Below, piece by piece: positions 1-11,199 of a stretch of DNA of 64,000 bases; position 1 is the first letter of the stretch, and each line of letters opens with the position of its first letter. The translations under genes were made by a program, and so were the position numbers. The notes beneath the pieces are model-generated. The model did not search any database. It saw only the letters and a program-made list of their open reading frames with translations, and was not told where the DNA came from. The DNA comes from an uncultured Bacteroidia bacterium (GTDB lineage Bacteria; Bacteroidota; Bacteroidia; Bacteroidales; UBA932), in the NCBI GenBank assembly GCA_902798975.1, contig CADBYT010000004.1, forward strand, positions 124,001 through 188,000, in the 5' to 3' direction.

Positions 1-1244
1 GCAATGTCACCGCCGCCATCAACCGCCTGCACAGCTTCCGCCGTCCCGACGGATCGCTGAGCTACTGGCCGGGCAGCACCTCCTCCTCTTCGTTCGGCAC
101 CGCCTACGCCCTCCACTTCCTGCAGGAAGCCGAGAACCAGGGCTACGCCGTGCCCGCCGACCTCAAGGCCGGCCTTGTGCGCTACCTCACGAACAGCGTG
201 GTCAGCAACAAGAAGGAAGATGACATCGTGCGCGCCTACGGCCTCTACGCCCTCGCCACGGCCGGCAAGCCGCAGCGCAGCGCCATGAACCTGCTCCGCG
301 AGTCCGCCAAGAAGATGCCGCGCAGCGCCGTCTGGATGCTCGCGGGCGCCTTTGCCAGCGACGGCAAGAAGCAGGTGGCCACCAGCCTCACCAACGGTCT
401 GCCTTACCTCGAGGCCAACGGCCAGTATTATTACAGCTGGTACGGCAGCGAGGACCGCAATATGGCCATCGCCCTGCGCACCTCCATTCTCACCGGCCAG
501 AAGGAAACCGCCTTCGAGCTGGCCGAGAAGATCGCCGCCCACCTCAATGACAGCCAGTACTACATGAGCACCCAGGCCACCGCCTGGTCGCTCTATGCCA
601 TCTGCGACTACGCCCGCACGATTGCCGGCGGCGGTGTGAACGCTTCGGTCAAGGGTCCGGAGAAGAGCTACAAGATGAGCACCGCCAAGGCCATCATCCG
701 CCAGGAGATCGACCTTCCGAAGGACGCCACCGGCAAGACGCAGCTGAACGTGTCCAATACGGGCAGCGGCACCATCCATGCCGTGGTGGCCGTGACCGGT
801 ACGCCGCAGGCCGGCAGCGAGAAGGCCAAGGCCGACGGCCTGTCCCTCAAGATCAGCTACGTCGGTCCTGACGGCCAGCCCATCAAGGTCGACACCCTCT
901 CCCGCGGCCGCAACTTCAAGGCCGTCGTGACCGTGACCAACACCGGTTCCTCTTCCGTGCGCGACCTCGCGCTCGCCCAGAAGTTCCCGTCCGGCTGGGA
1001 GATCCAGAACGACCGCATCGGCAAGGAGAACTACTCCTACCCGGCGGGCGTGACCTACCAGGACATCCGTGACGACCGCGTGTACAGCTTCTTCGATCTC
1101 GGCGCCGGCCAGAGCGTGACCATCACCACCGGCCTCACCGCCACCTACCCGGGACGCTTCTACCTCCCGGCCGTGAGCTGCGAAGCCATGTACGACGACA
1201 AGGTCTCCGCCCTCGTGCCCGGCAAGTGGACGGAAGTCAAATAG
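1..1244 (+). CDS. Alpha-2-macroglobulin family protein, C-terminal part
   Basis: The reading frame is open from the window edge (first full codon at base 3), so about 413 C-terminal residues are visible and the start lies upstream. The first part (RLHSFRRPDGSLSYWPG, then alternating helices) is the alpha/alpha toroid of the complement-component domain of bacterial alpha-2-macroglobulins. The last 150 residues are beta-rich (RNFKAVVTVTNTGSSSVRDL), matching the receptor-binding end. In this family such large secreted or lipid-anchored proteins trap proteases. No thioester motif is visible in this part. It ends at a terminator and is convergent with the nucleoside kinase gene. The family call is secure; the substrate is unknown. 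Confidence 0.85.
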   Translation, partial: NVTAAINRLHSFRRPDGSLSYWPGSTSSSSFGTAYALHFLQEAENQGYAVPADLKAGLVRYLTNSVVSNKKEDDIVRAYGLYALATAGKPQRSAMNLLRESAKKMPRSAVWMLAGAFASDGKKQVATSLTNGLPYLEANGQYYYSWYGSEDRNMAIALRTSILTGQKETAFELAEKIAAHLNDSQYYMSTQATAWSLYAICDYARTIAGGGVNASVKGPEKSYKMSTAKAIIRQEIDLPKDATGKTQLNVSNTGSGTIHAVVAVTGTPQAGSEKAKADGLSLKISYVGPDGQPIKVDTLSRGRNFKAVVTVTNTGSSSVRDLALAQKFPSGWEIQNDRIGKENYSYPAGVTYQDIRDDRVYSFFDLGAGQSVTITTGLTATYPGRFYLPAVSCEAMYDDKVSALVPGKWTEVK

Positions 1245-1258
1245 AAACGGATGGAAAT

Positions 1259-1290
1259 GAAAATCCCCGGCCGACAGCCGGGGATTTTCA
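1259..1290. terminator. Bidirectional intrinsic terminator
   Basis: A perfect 12-bp stem, AAAATCCCCGGC / GCCGGGGATTTT with a 5-nt loop, has T-rich sequence on both strands. It lies in the 48-bp gap between two convergent genes and can serve both. Confidence 0.85.
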
Positions 1291-1292
1291 TT

Positions 1293-2281
1293 TTACAGCG
1301 TCTGGCCTCCGATGAATTCCCGCATGATCGAGGTCGGCGGGATGGCCGCGATCTCGACCGGCTTGAGGGCCGTGACCCTGGTCAGGAAGGAGAGCAGGCT
1401 CTGAGCCTTCTCGTAGGCGGGCGAAGACTCGCTGATGCCGCACAGGAGCGGCTCCGCATAATATTTCAGCAGCGGCACGTCGTACAGCGTCGAGGAATTG
1501 AAGACGATGTTGGCGTTCTCCTCGTACGGGAAGATGTTGCGCTTCTCGCCACGGCGTACGGACGGCCAGCGGAGGATGTTGTCCTCCGGGGAGATGCCAC
1601 GGGTGCGGTTGTCGCGCACGATGCGGCGGAGCAGGCGCTTGTCCGTGGTGGAGCCGTGGTCCTTCTCGCCGCCCGGCAGGGCGGACAGAGCGGAGATGTA
1701 GATGTTGAAGATGCGGTCGCGCGGCACGTCGGGCGTCAGGTCCGGGTTGAGGGCATGGATGCCCTCCATGAAAAGGATGTCACCCTCCTCCATCTTGAGG
1801 AAGTTGCCGTTATACATGCGGTGCCCCTGCTTGAAGTCGAAAGTGGGGAGCTCGACCTCCTTGCCCGCCAGCAGGTCGTTCAGCTGCTGGTTCAGGAGGG
1901 CGACGTCCATGGCGCCGAGCGACTCGTAGTCGCGCTGGCCGTTCTCGTCGAACGGCGTGTCTTCGCGGTTCACGAAATAGTTGTCGAGTTCGATCACTTT
2001 CGGCTTGAGCCCGAGCACGCGGGCCTGTTGCGCGATACGTAGTGAGGAACTGGTCTTGCCGCTGGAGGACGGCCCCGACATCATCACGATGCGGCAGCTG
2101 TGCCGTTTCCAGAAGATCTGGTCGGCGGCCTGCGCATACTGGCGCTCCTGACGCGCCTCGCAGAGGTTGATCAGTTCGATGGCCTTGCCGGCCTGCAGGG
2201 TTTCGTTGACTTTCTCGAGGGTGTCGATGCCGATGGCCTGGCACCATTCCTTGTACACCTCGCGTGCAGCTTCAATCTTGG

Positions 2282-2285
<4 letters not shown>
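1293..2285 (-). CDS. Uridine kinase-like nucleoside kinase, short form
   Basis: A 330-residue P-loop kinase of the uridine kinase/phosphoribulokinase family, which phosphorylates uridine or cytidine in pyrimidine salvage. Walker A is SGPSSSGKTSSSLR near residue 70, followed by family motifs ELDNYFVNRE, LPTFDFKQGHR, FMEGIHALNP and RLLRRIVRDNRTRG. Bacteroidales homologues are, from memory, about 550 residues with an N-terminal TGS/ThrRS-like region. Here the protein starts just before the kinase core, so about 220 residues are missing. The start ATG overlaps the uvrA stop by 4 nt (ATGA), implying translational coupling. Kinase family is sure; substrate is inferred. Confidence 0.85.
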
Positions 2286-4993
<2,708 letters not shown>

Positions 4994-5001
4994 AAGAAGT
5001 A

Positions 5002-5034
5002 GACAAAGTTACGAAATTTATGGTTAACTTTGTC
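5002..5034. promoter_or_regulatory. Divergent promoters of uvrA and the DMT gene, forming an inverted repeat
   Basis: Two Bacteroidota -7 boxes TAACTTTG face away from each other: minus strand 5004-5011 for uvrA and plus strand 5025-5032 for the permease. With flanking bases they form a perfect 10-bp inverted repeat GACAAAGTTA / TAACTTTGTC around a 13-nt spacer. The spacing means the two polymerase sites overlap. Confidence 0.7.
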
Positions 5035-5051
5035 AAAATCTCGATTGCAGT

Positions 5052-5900
5052 ATGTGGCTTTGGCTGGCCCTCGGTTCCGCGTTGCTTCTTGGTGTCTATG
5101 ACGTCGCCAAGAAACGGGCGCTTCAGTACAACAGCGTGTATTGGATTCTGCTCTGCGCCACGGCGCTGACCACGCTTTTCCTGAGTCCTTTCCTGTCCGC
5201 ACGTCCGATTGCGGACCATTATCCGCTGATATTCAAGGCCGTGCTCGTCTCGGTGTCGTGGATCTCCGGCCTCAAGGCGATGGAGTGCCTGCCCCTGACC
5301 ACGGTCAGCACGATCAAGGCCTCCCGGCCGATGTTCGTGGTCATCTTCTCCATCCTCATCTTCGGCGAGCGGCTCAACCTCGTGCAGTGGCTCGGCGTGG
5401 CCGTGGTGATGACCGCCCTCTTCCTGAGCACCCGCTCGTCCCACCACGACACCGACAAGATGACTTCCGCCAAGGGCGTGCTGTTCATGGCTTTCTCGGT
5501 GCTGTCCGGCGCGGCCAGCGCCCTCTGGGACAAGATGATCCTGCAGCGGCTGGAGCCACTCTTCGTCCAGAGCTGGACCAACCTGTATATCACCATCCTG
5601 CTCGCCCTCGTGCTGCTCCTCCAGTACCTGGTGAAGCGGGACCACTTCAAGCCCCTCACCTGGGACTGGCGTCTCCTGCTGATCGCAGTGCTGATCACTG
5701 TCTCCGACGCCCTGTATTTCTTCGCGGTCAAGCAGCCGGATGCCCTGCTGTCCATCATTTCGACGATACGCCGCTCCTCCGTCATCGTGACCTTCCTGGG
5801 CGGTGTCCTGATCCTCAAGGAGGGCCATGTGCGCGACAAGGCGCTGGTACTCGTACTGATGATTGGCGGCGTGGCATTGTTGTTGTCCGGTTCGGCGTAA
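5052..5900 (+). CDS. EamA/DMT family permease
   Basis: A 282-residue, very hydrophobic inner-membrane protein with about ten transmembrane segments in two EamA repeats (the first begins at MWLWLALGSALLLG; the second covers roughly residues 140-280, e.g. DALYFFAVKQPDALLSIIST). This is the drug/metabolite transporter fold. Substrates of such proteins cannot be read from sequence. It starts 19 nt after a TAACTTTG box shared back-to-back with uvrA and is followed after 13 nt by the S41 protease gene, so the two may be co-transcribed. Confidence 0.85.
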   Translation: MWLWLALGSALLLGVYDVAKKRALQYNSVYWILLCATALTTLFLSPFLSARPIADHYPLIFKAVLVSVSWISGLKAMECLPLTTVSTIKASRPMFVVIFSILIFGERLNLVQWLGVAVVMTALFLSTRSSHHDTDKMTSAKGVLFMAFSVLSGAASALWDKMILQRLEPLFVQSWTNLYITILLALVLLLQYLVKRDHFKPLTWDWRLLLIAVLITVSDALYFFAVKQPDALLSIISTIRRSSVIVTFLGGVLILKEGHVRDKALVLVLMIGGVALLLSGSA

Positions 5901-5913
5901 TTGTTTTGTACGT

Positions 5914-7527
5914 ATGAAAAAGATCCTCATCCTGATACTGCTCGGCACCTCCCTGTGCGCCGGCGCCCAGTCTCCCCGCTTCAAGCTCGGCAAATGGACC
6001 GAGATCCAGACGGCCATCCTGCAGGAGCTGAACCGCTCCTACGTGGACTCCCTGCCCATCGACCGCATCGAGCGGCGCGGCATTGACGCGATGCTCGCCG
6101 ACCTGGACCCGTACACGGTCTATATTCCCGAAGAGGAGAATGAGAACCTCCAGATGATGATCCACAAGACCTACGGCGGCATCGGCGCCGTGATCTACAA
6201 GCCCGACCTGCAGGGCAACGTCATCATCACCGAGCCCTACGCCGGATCGCCGGCCTCGAAATACGGCCTGGTGTGCGGCGACGAGATCATGTCCATCGAC
6301 GGCGAGTCCGTCGTGGGACTCAACTCCCAGCAGTGCAGCGAGCGCATGCGCGGCGAGCCGGGCACGCAGGTGGTTTTCCACGTCAAGAAGCTGCGCAGCG
6401 GCGAAATCGTGGACATCACGGTCACGCGTGACCGCATCAAGATTGACGACATCGAATACGCCGGGATGCTGGAAGGCGGCGTGGGCTACGTGTCCCAGAC
6501 CGGTTTCACCGACGGCGTCGGGGACGATTTCCGCAAGCGGGTCGCAGAACTCAAGAAGCAGGGCATGAAGCTACTGGTCCTGGACCTCCGGGGCAACGGC
6601 GGCGGCTTGATGAACGAAGCCGTCGAGATCGTGTCGGCGCTGGTGCCGAAGGGATCCGTCGTGGTCTCCGCCCAGGGCCGGGAGAACGGCTCCAGCTACA
6701 CCCTCCGCACCACCAAGGAACCCATTGATACAAAGATTCCCGTCATCGTGCTGGTGGATTCCGGCTCCGCCTCCGCTTCCGAAATCGTGGCGGGCGCGCT
6801 GCAGGACATGGACCGCGCCACCATCATGGGCGAGCGCACCTTCGGCAAGGGCCTTGTGCAGAGCATCCGTTCGCTCCCCTACGGGGGCGAGCTCAAGGTG
6901 ACGACCGCCAAGTACTATACCCCTTCCGGCCGCTGCGTGCAGGCCATCGACTACGCCCAGCGGCGCGAGGACGGCAGCGTGGCGCATATTCCCGATTCGC
7001 TGACGCACGAATTCACGACCGCCCACGGGCGCACGGTGCGCGACGGCGGCGGCATCACGCCCGATGTCCAGCTGGATTTCCGGGAATACAGCCGCCTGAC
7101 CTATTCGCTTGTGACCTACGGCATCATCGAGCAGTATGCGCTCGAATACGTGCGCGGCCACGAGAGCATCCCCGCCGTGGAGGATTTCCACCTCTCGGAT
7201 GCCGACTATGAGGCGTTCATCGAGTTTGCCAAGGGCAAGCAGTTCGACTACCGCTCCTCCGCCAAGACCTATTTCGACCGGGCGAAGGAGGAACTCCGGC
7301 GGGATGGCCTCGACGAAGCGATGAAAGAGGAGCTGGCCGCCCTGGAGAAGTCCCTGAACATGGAGAAAGAAGACTTCCTGCGGCTCAAGAAGGACGAAAT
7401 CCTTCCCTTCATCGAGGAGGAGATCGCCGTCCGCTACTACTTCCAAGAAGCCGGCGTCAAGATACGCATCCGCTACGACGACGCCCTCCGCCAGGCCCTC
7501 GCCAGCGAGCGGATCAAGCAGTACTGA
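5914..7527 (+). CDS. S41 family C-terminal processing protease
   Basis: A 537-residue exported serine protease of the Prc/CtpA type. The start at 5914 (MKKILILILLGTSLCAGAQ) gives a clear signal peptide; an upstream in-frame extension has none. A PDZ domain (GGIGAVIYKPDLQG, GDEIMSIDGESV) precedes the peptidase domain, whose Ser motif is GSASASEI (near residue 288) and whose Lys motif is TFGKGLVQ (near 312). Such enzymes trim or degrade periplasmic proteins recognised by their C-termini. The C-terminal 130 residues are a helical extension. The stop codon shares one base with the recO start, so the two are coupled. Confidence 0.92.
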   Translation: MKKILILILLGTSLCAGAQSPRFKLGKWTEIQTAILQELNRSYVDSLPIDRIERRGIDAMLADLDPYTVYIPEEENENLQMMIHKTYGGIGAVIYKPDLQGNVIITEPYAGSPASKYGLVCGDEIMSIDGESVVGLNSQQCSERMRGEPGTQVVFHVKKLRSGEIVDITVTRDRIKIDDIEYAGMLEGGVGYVSQTGFTDGVGDDFRKRVAELKKQGMKLLVLDLRGNGGGLMNEAVEIVSALVPKGSVVVSAQGRENGSSYTLRTTKEPIDTKIPVIVLVDSGSASASEIVAGALQDMDRATIMGERTFGKGLVQSIRSLPYGGELKVTTAKYYTPSGRCVQAIDYAQRREDGSVAHIPDSLTHEFTTAHGRTVRDGGGITPDVQLDFREYSRLTYSLVTYGIIEQYALEYVRGHESIPAVEDFHLSDADYEAFIEFAKGKQFDYRSSAKTYFDRAKEELRRDGLDEAMKEELAALEKSLNMEKEDFLRLKKDEILPFIEEEIAVRYYFQEAGVKIRIRYDDALRQALASERIKQY

Positions 7528-8177
7528 TGGACCTCCACACCCGGCTCATCATCCTGAATACCACGAAGATCGGGGAGCGTTCCCTGGTCCTGCACGCCCT
7601 CAGTCCCGACTGGGGGCGCCGCAGTTTCATCGCTTCCGTCCCGAAAGGCGGCGGGATGGCGCTCTTCCAGCCGCTGACCGTGCTGGACGCCGAAGTCCGG
7701 GAGAATCCCCGGTCCGATCTCTGGCGCGCGCACGCCCTCTCGGCAAGCCACCCCCTGACGGGCATACGCACCAGCGCGGCCAAGAACGCCATGACGCTCT
7801 TCATGAGCGAGGTGCTTTACCGGACCGTCCGGGACGGTGCCCGCGAGGAGGGTCTCTTCGAATGGTGCGAACGCTCGATCCTGACCCTGGACGCCCTCCA
7901 GGGCGATTATGCCAACTACCATCTGCGCTTCCTGCTGGAATTCGCCGCGGCCCTGGGGTTCTCCCCTTCGCTGGAGGACCTGATGCCCTTCGCCGGCGAG
8001 CGGCTGCAGGAGGTCAGGGCGCTGGTGCAGTCCGACTTCGGCGCCTGCATGCTGATTCCCCTGAACGGCGAGACGCGCAGCGAGATCGCGGAGATCCTGC
8101 TCCGCTACCTGGGATATCATACGGAAACCCGCATCGAAGCCCGGTCCCTGCGCGTCCTGCGGGAATTATTTCGCTAA
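7527..8177 (+). CDS. recO: DNA repair protein RecO
   Basis: RecO works with RecR (and RecF) to load RecA on SSB-coated DNA during gap repair. The 216-residue protein begins with the typical OB-fold N-terminus (TRLIILNTTKIGERSLVLHA, then WGRRSFIASVPKGG) and continues as the helical RecO C-terminal domain. Length is slightly under the usual 230-245. Its ATG overlaps the protease TGA by one base. The 3' end overlaps the convergent export-protein gene by 12 nt. Confidence 0.92.
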   Translation: MDLHTRLIILNTTKIGERSLVLHALSPDWGRRSFIASVPKGGGMALFQPLTVLDAEVRENPRSDLWRAHALSASHPLTGIRTSAAKNAMTLFMSEVLYRTVRDGAREEGLFEWCERSILTLDALQGDYANYHLRFLLEFAAALGFSPSLEDLMPFAGERLQEVRALVQSDFGACMLIPLNGETRSEIAEILLRYLGYHTETRIEARSLRVLRELFR

Positions 8178-8639
8178 GTTGATGGCGCCGAAGACGCCAA
8201 GGCTGGCGAGCAGCATGATGCCGGCGGCAAGCAGCAATCCGAGGAAGACGAAGAGCATGCTCTTCTTGAAATCCATGTTCAGGATGCTGGCCGCGAGCGT
8301 GCCCGTCCAGGCACCCGTACCGGGAATGGGAATGCCGACGAAGAGCAGCAGGGCCAGGTAGAGGCCCTTCCCGGCCTTGGCTTCCAGTTTGCGGCCGCCC
8401 TTCTCGCCTTTTTCCAGGCACCAGGTGAAGAAGCCGCCGATATATTTCTTGTCCTTGCCCCACTCGAGGATCTTCCGGGCGAAAAGAAAGATGAACGGCA
8501 CCGGAACCATATTGCCCAACAGGGCCACGATCAGCGAAGGCACCAGCGGCAGGCCGAAGCCCACGGCATAGGGAATGGCACCGCGAAGCTCGATCAGCGG
8601 CACCATCGATATCAGGAAAACAATGATGTATTTCTTCAT
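8166..8639 (-). CDS. Small multidrug export protein family membrane protein
   Basis: A 157-residue inner-membrane protein with about four transmembrane helices, matching the putative small multi-drug export family (COG2426). Signature stretches are PLIELRGAIPYAVGFGLP, NMVPVPFIFLFA and FVGIPIPGTGAWTG. The name is inherited from weak evidence; real transport has not been shown for most members. The start overlaps the DUF6913 stop by 4 nt (ATGA), making it the last gene of a three-gene coupled unit. Confidence 0.85.
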   Translation of the reverse strand: MKKYIIVFLISMVPLIELRGAIPYAVGFGLPLVPSLIVALLGNMVPVPFIFLFARKILEWGKDKKYIGGFFTWCLEKGEKGGRKLEAKAGKGLYLALLLFVGIPIPGTGAWTGTLAASILNMDFKKSMLFVFLGLLLAAGIMLLASLGVFGAINLAK

Positions 8640-9121
8640 TGGATCTTGTTCAGGAAATCTTTGATGGCGGAGAAGGCCGCCAGTTGGGTGGGGATTCCGT
8701 CCTCGGGCACGGCCACCACCAGGTCGAACACATCGCCCGACAGCTGGTACCGCCCCACCTTGAAGCGGGCCGTACTGCAGCGGGCTTCATACTCCGCGGC
8801 AAAATTATCCGGCGAGCCGGCCAGGGAGATGAAGAGGTCCTCCTGACGGAATTCCGCGGTGCCGCGCACCCGCTTCCGAAGGATGCCCAGCAGGTTGACG
8901 TCCCGCTTCCCGGGACACAGGATCTGGACTGGAATGCTATGATAATCAAAATATTGTCTCACCACGCTGCAGATGCTGGCCGCATCTTCGTCCGGGGCCG
9001 TACCGTCCACGAACACCAGGACATCCCGCACCTTCGACAAGGGAATGAGCGCAGTCGGAACCGTGCTGCGGCCCCGTCGCACCACGATCCAGTGGATGAA
9101 GGTGAGGATGGGATTTTTCAT
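8636..9121 (-). CDS. DUF6913 family protein
   Basis: A 161-residue protein of unknown function. The start at 9121 (MKNPILTFIHWIVVRRGRS) overlaps the kinase stop by 4 nt; longer upstream frames only run antisense to or across the kinase. The pattern of an N-terminal basic helix, a strand-rich core (VRDVLVFVDGT) and the C-terminal motif ARFKVGRYQLSGDVFDLVV resembles the Bacteroidota family DUF6913, as recalled. No catalytic motif is visible. It sits between a sugar kinase-like gene and a small membrane protein. Confidence 0.65.
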   Translation of the reverse strand: MKNPILTFIHWIVVRRGRSTVPTALIPLSKVRDVLVFVDGTAPDEDAASICSVVRQYFDYHSIPVQILCPGKRDVNLLGILRKRVRGTAEFRQEDLFISLAGSPDNFAAEYEARCSTARFKVGRYQLSGDVFDLVVAVPEDGIPTQLAAFSAIKDFLNKIQ

Positions 9122-10116
9122 GCACCGAGGGCTTCTGTCAGTTCCCGGATCTCCTGTTTGGCAATCCGCCAGCGGGGAATGTCGATCTTGGTACCGATCA
9201 CTTCGACCACCTTGGCCGCGATGATGGATCCAATCTCGCCGCAGACCTTGAGCGGCATCCCCTGCGCATCGGCATAGAGGAATCCGGCGGCGTAGGTATC
9301 TCCGGCACCCGTAGCGTCCACGGGATCGGCCGGCCAGGGCTCGACGAATTCCACTTCTTCGCCCCGCTTCAGCCAGCTGCCCGCCTTGCCAACTTTGACG
9401 ATGGCCGTACGGCTGATGCGTGCGAGCGCGTCCAGCGCGGTGCACGGATCGGAGGAGCCGGTGAAGGCGCGGGCCTCGGATTCGTTGGCGAAGACGATGT
9501 CCACGTATTTCTCGACGATATCGTGCAGGAACGTGAGGTTGGACTCCACGACGTTGTAAGACGCCAGGTCCAGGGAGATGATGCAGCCTGCCGCACGGGC
9601 GAGCTCGACGGCCCGGCGCACCAGATCCTGGTTCTGCACCAGGTAGCCTTCGATATGGAAATAGTCGTAGCCTTCGAACCACTCCGGCTTCAGGTCTTCT
9701 GGGACAAGGTCCAGCGCGGCGCCGAGGTACACGGCGAACGTGCGTTCGGCATTGCCGCCGCTCACGAACACCATCGAGCGGCCGCTTGCATGCGTACCCG
9801 TCAGCAGATGCGTCTGCACGCCGTACTGCTCCTGATCGCTCTTGAAGAGCAGGCCGAGCTCGTCGTTGCCGATCTTGCCGATGAAACCGGACGGCATCCC
9901 GAGGATGGCCGTGCAGGCGATCGTGTTGGCGGCCGATCCGCCGGCCACGTATTTCACACCGAGGGGCTTGAGCGCCTGCCAGATGTTGTCGCCCGTCTCC
10001 GCGTCGACATGCTGCATGCTGCCTTTCGGGAGATGGAACTCCGCCAGCAGGGAATCATCCGGCAGAACGGCCAGGATGTCCGTCAGGGCATTGCCAATTC
10101 CAAGAATCGATTTCAT
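9118..10116 (-). CDS. PfkB family carbohydrate/adenosine kinase
   Basis: A 332-residue ribokinase-fold kinase. The N-terminal signature is GGSAANTIACTAILG (near residue 55) and the C-terminal ATP/anion-hole signature is DATGAGDTYAAGFLYA with the catalytic Asp. In Bacteroidota these proteins are usually annotated adenosine kinase; fructokinase cannot be excluded. The start at 10116 (MKSILGIGNALTD) was chosen over an upstream in-frame codon because a minus-strand TATTTTTG box ends only 6 nt before it. First gene of a coupled unit with DUF6913 and the export protein. Confidence 0.88.
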   Translation of the reverse strand: MKSILGIGNALTDILAVLPDDSLLAEFHLPKGSMQHVDAETGDNIWQALKPLGVKYVAGGSAANTIACTAILGMPSGFIGKIGNDELGLLFKSDQEQYGVQTHLLTGTHASGRSMVFVSGGNAERTFAVYLGAALDLVPEDLKPEWFEGYDYFHIEGYLVQNQDLVRRAVELARAAGCIISLDLASYNVVESNLTFLHDIVEKYVDIVFANESEARAFTGSSDPCTALDALARISRTAIVKVGKAGSWLKRGEEVEFVEPWPADPVDATGAGDTYAAGFLYADAQGMPLKVCGEIGSIIAAKVVEVIGTKIDIPRWRIAKQEIRELTEALGA

Positions 10117-10122
10117 ATTGTA

Positions 10123-10152
10123 CAAAAATAACAATTATTAATCGTAAATTTG
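10123..10152. promoter_or_regulatory. Divergent promoters of the PfkB kinase and YbhN-like genes
   Basis: Minus-strand box TATTTTTG (10123-10130) and plus-strand box TAAATTTG (10145-10152) lie back-to-back with a 14-nt AT-rich spacer. Each box ends 6 nt from its ATG, which suggests leaderless or almost leaderless mRNAs. Confidence 0.65.
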
Positions 10153-10158
10153 CAGCCG

Positions 10159-11139
10159 ATGAACAAGAAAACGGGAAATATTATCAAATACACCCTGTCC
10201 GGCATTCTGGCTGTCGTGCTGGTCTGGCTCGCCTTCCGGGGCGTGGATTGGAAAACTTTCTGGGAAGACCTGCAGCAGACCCGCTGGTTCTGGATGGTGC
10301 TCTTTTTCATCGCGGCCACCCTGGCGCTCGTCTTCCGCGAGCGGCGCTGGACAGCCCTGATGCGTCCGCTCGACCCGGAGCTGCGGCGCCTGCATGTCTG
10401 GGATTCCATCAACGTGGGCAACCTCGTCAACGTCGCCCTGCCGGGTGCCGGCGAGTTCGTCCGCTGCGGCTATGTCAGCTCCAAGCGCATGAGCTACGAC
10501 AAGGCCCTGGGCACCATTGCCTGCGAACGCCTGTCCGACCTGGTCGCCGTCGCCATCCTGCTCATCATCGCCCTGGCTTCCAAGTGGAGCAGCTTCGGCC
10601 CCTTCTTTATCGAGAACATCTGGGCGCCGATGACCGGCCGCATGGGCAGCGCCTTCATCTGGCTGATCACCGGCGTGGTGCTGCTGATCGCCGGCTTCAT
10701 CTGGGCCATCTTCCATTTCCGCGAACGCGTCCGGCTTTTCGCCCGGATCGCCGACGCCCTCAAGGGGCTCGGGACCGGCTTCGCCAGCATCGCGAAAATG
10801 GAGCGCAAGCTGCCCTTCATCCTCAGCACGCTCGGCATCTGGGTGATGTACGTGACCACGATGTGGTGCACCGTCCGCGCCATTCCGATGCTGGACGCCC
10901 TGACCTGGACGGATATCCTTTTCCTGTCAGCCATCAGCAACGTCGCATCCGTAATTCCCGTTCCGGGCGGCATCGGTGCCTATCACTACCTGATGGCCCT
11001 GTCGGCCCAGAGCCTCTACGGCGCCTCCTGGGAGACCGGCATCCTGCTGGCCACGCTCGGACACGAAGCCCACGCCATCCTCATCATCGTCGTGGGCGTC
11101 ATCTCCTACTTCCACCTGACCCTGAAGCGCAGGAGATAG
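10159..11139 (+). CDS. YbhN/UPF0104 lysylphosphatidylglycerol synthase-like membrane protein
   Basis: A 326-residue polytopic membrane protein with about eight transmembrane segments, of the LPG synthase transmembrane/flippase family (PF03706). Family features include LVWLAFRGVDWKTFW at the N-terminus, NVALPGAGEFVRCGYV, KALGTIACERLSDLVAV, and the later SNVASVIPVPGGIGAYHYL. There is no catalytic MprF domain, so it is likely a lipid or isoprenoid-phosphate translocase rather than a synthetase; substrate unknown. The ATG at 10159 was preferred over a TTG three codons upstream because that codon lies inside the -7 box. Confidence 0.88.
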   Translation: MNKKTGNIIKYTLSGILAVVLVWLAFRGVDWKTFWEDLQQTRWFWMVLFFIAATLALVFRERRWTALMRPLDPELRRLHVWDSINVGNLVNVALPGAGEFVRCGYVSSKRMSYDKALGTIACERLSDLVAVAILLIIALASKWSSFGPFFIENIWAPMTGRMGSAFIWLITGVVLLIAGFIWAIFHFRERVRLFARIADALKGLGTGFASIAKMERKLPFILSTLGIWVMYVTTMWCTVRAIPMLDALTWTDILFLSAISNVASVIPVPGGIGAYHYLMALSAQSLYGASWETGILLATLGHEAHAILIIVVGVISYFHLTLKRRR

Positions 11140-11161
11140 ACACATTTACAAATTTATTCAC

Positions 11162-11169
11162 TATCTTTG
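11162..11169 (+). promoter_or_regulatory. -7 box of asnA
   Basis: TATCTTTG, the classic Bacteroidota -7 element, 30 nt before the asnA ATG. An AT-rich stretch with TTTAC lies upstream in the expected -33 region. Confidence 0.7.
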
Positions 11170-11199
11170 CATCAGGTTAGTACGTAGTTATCGCCCCTT

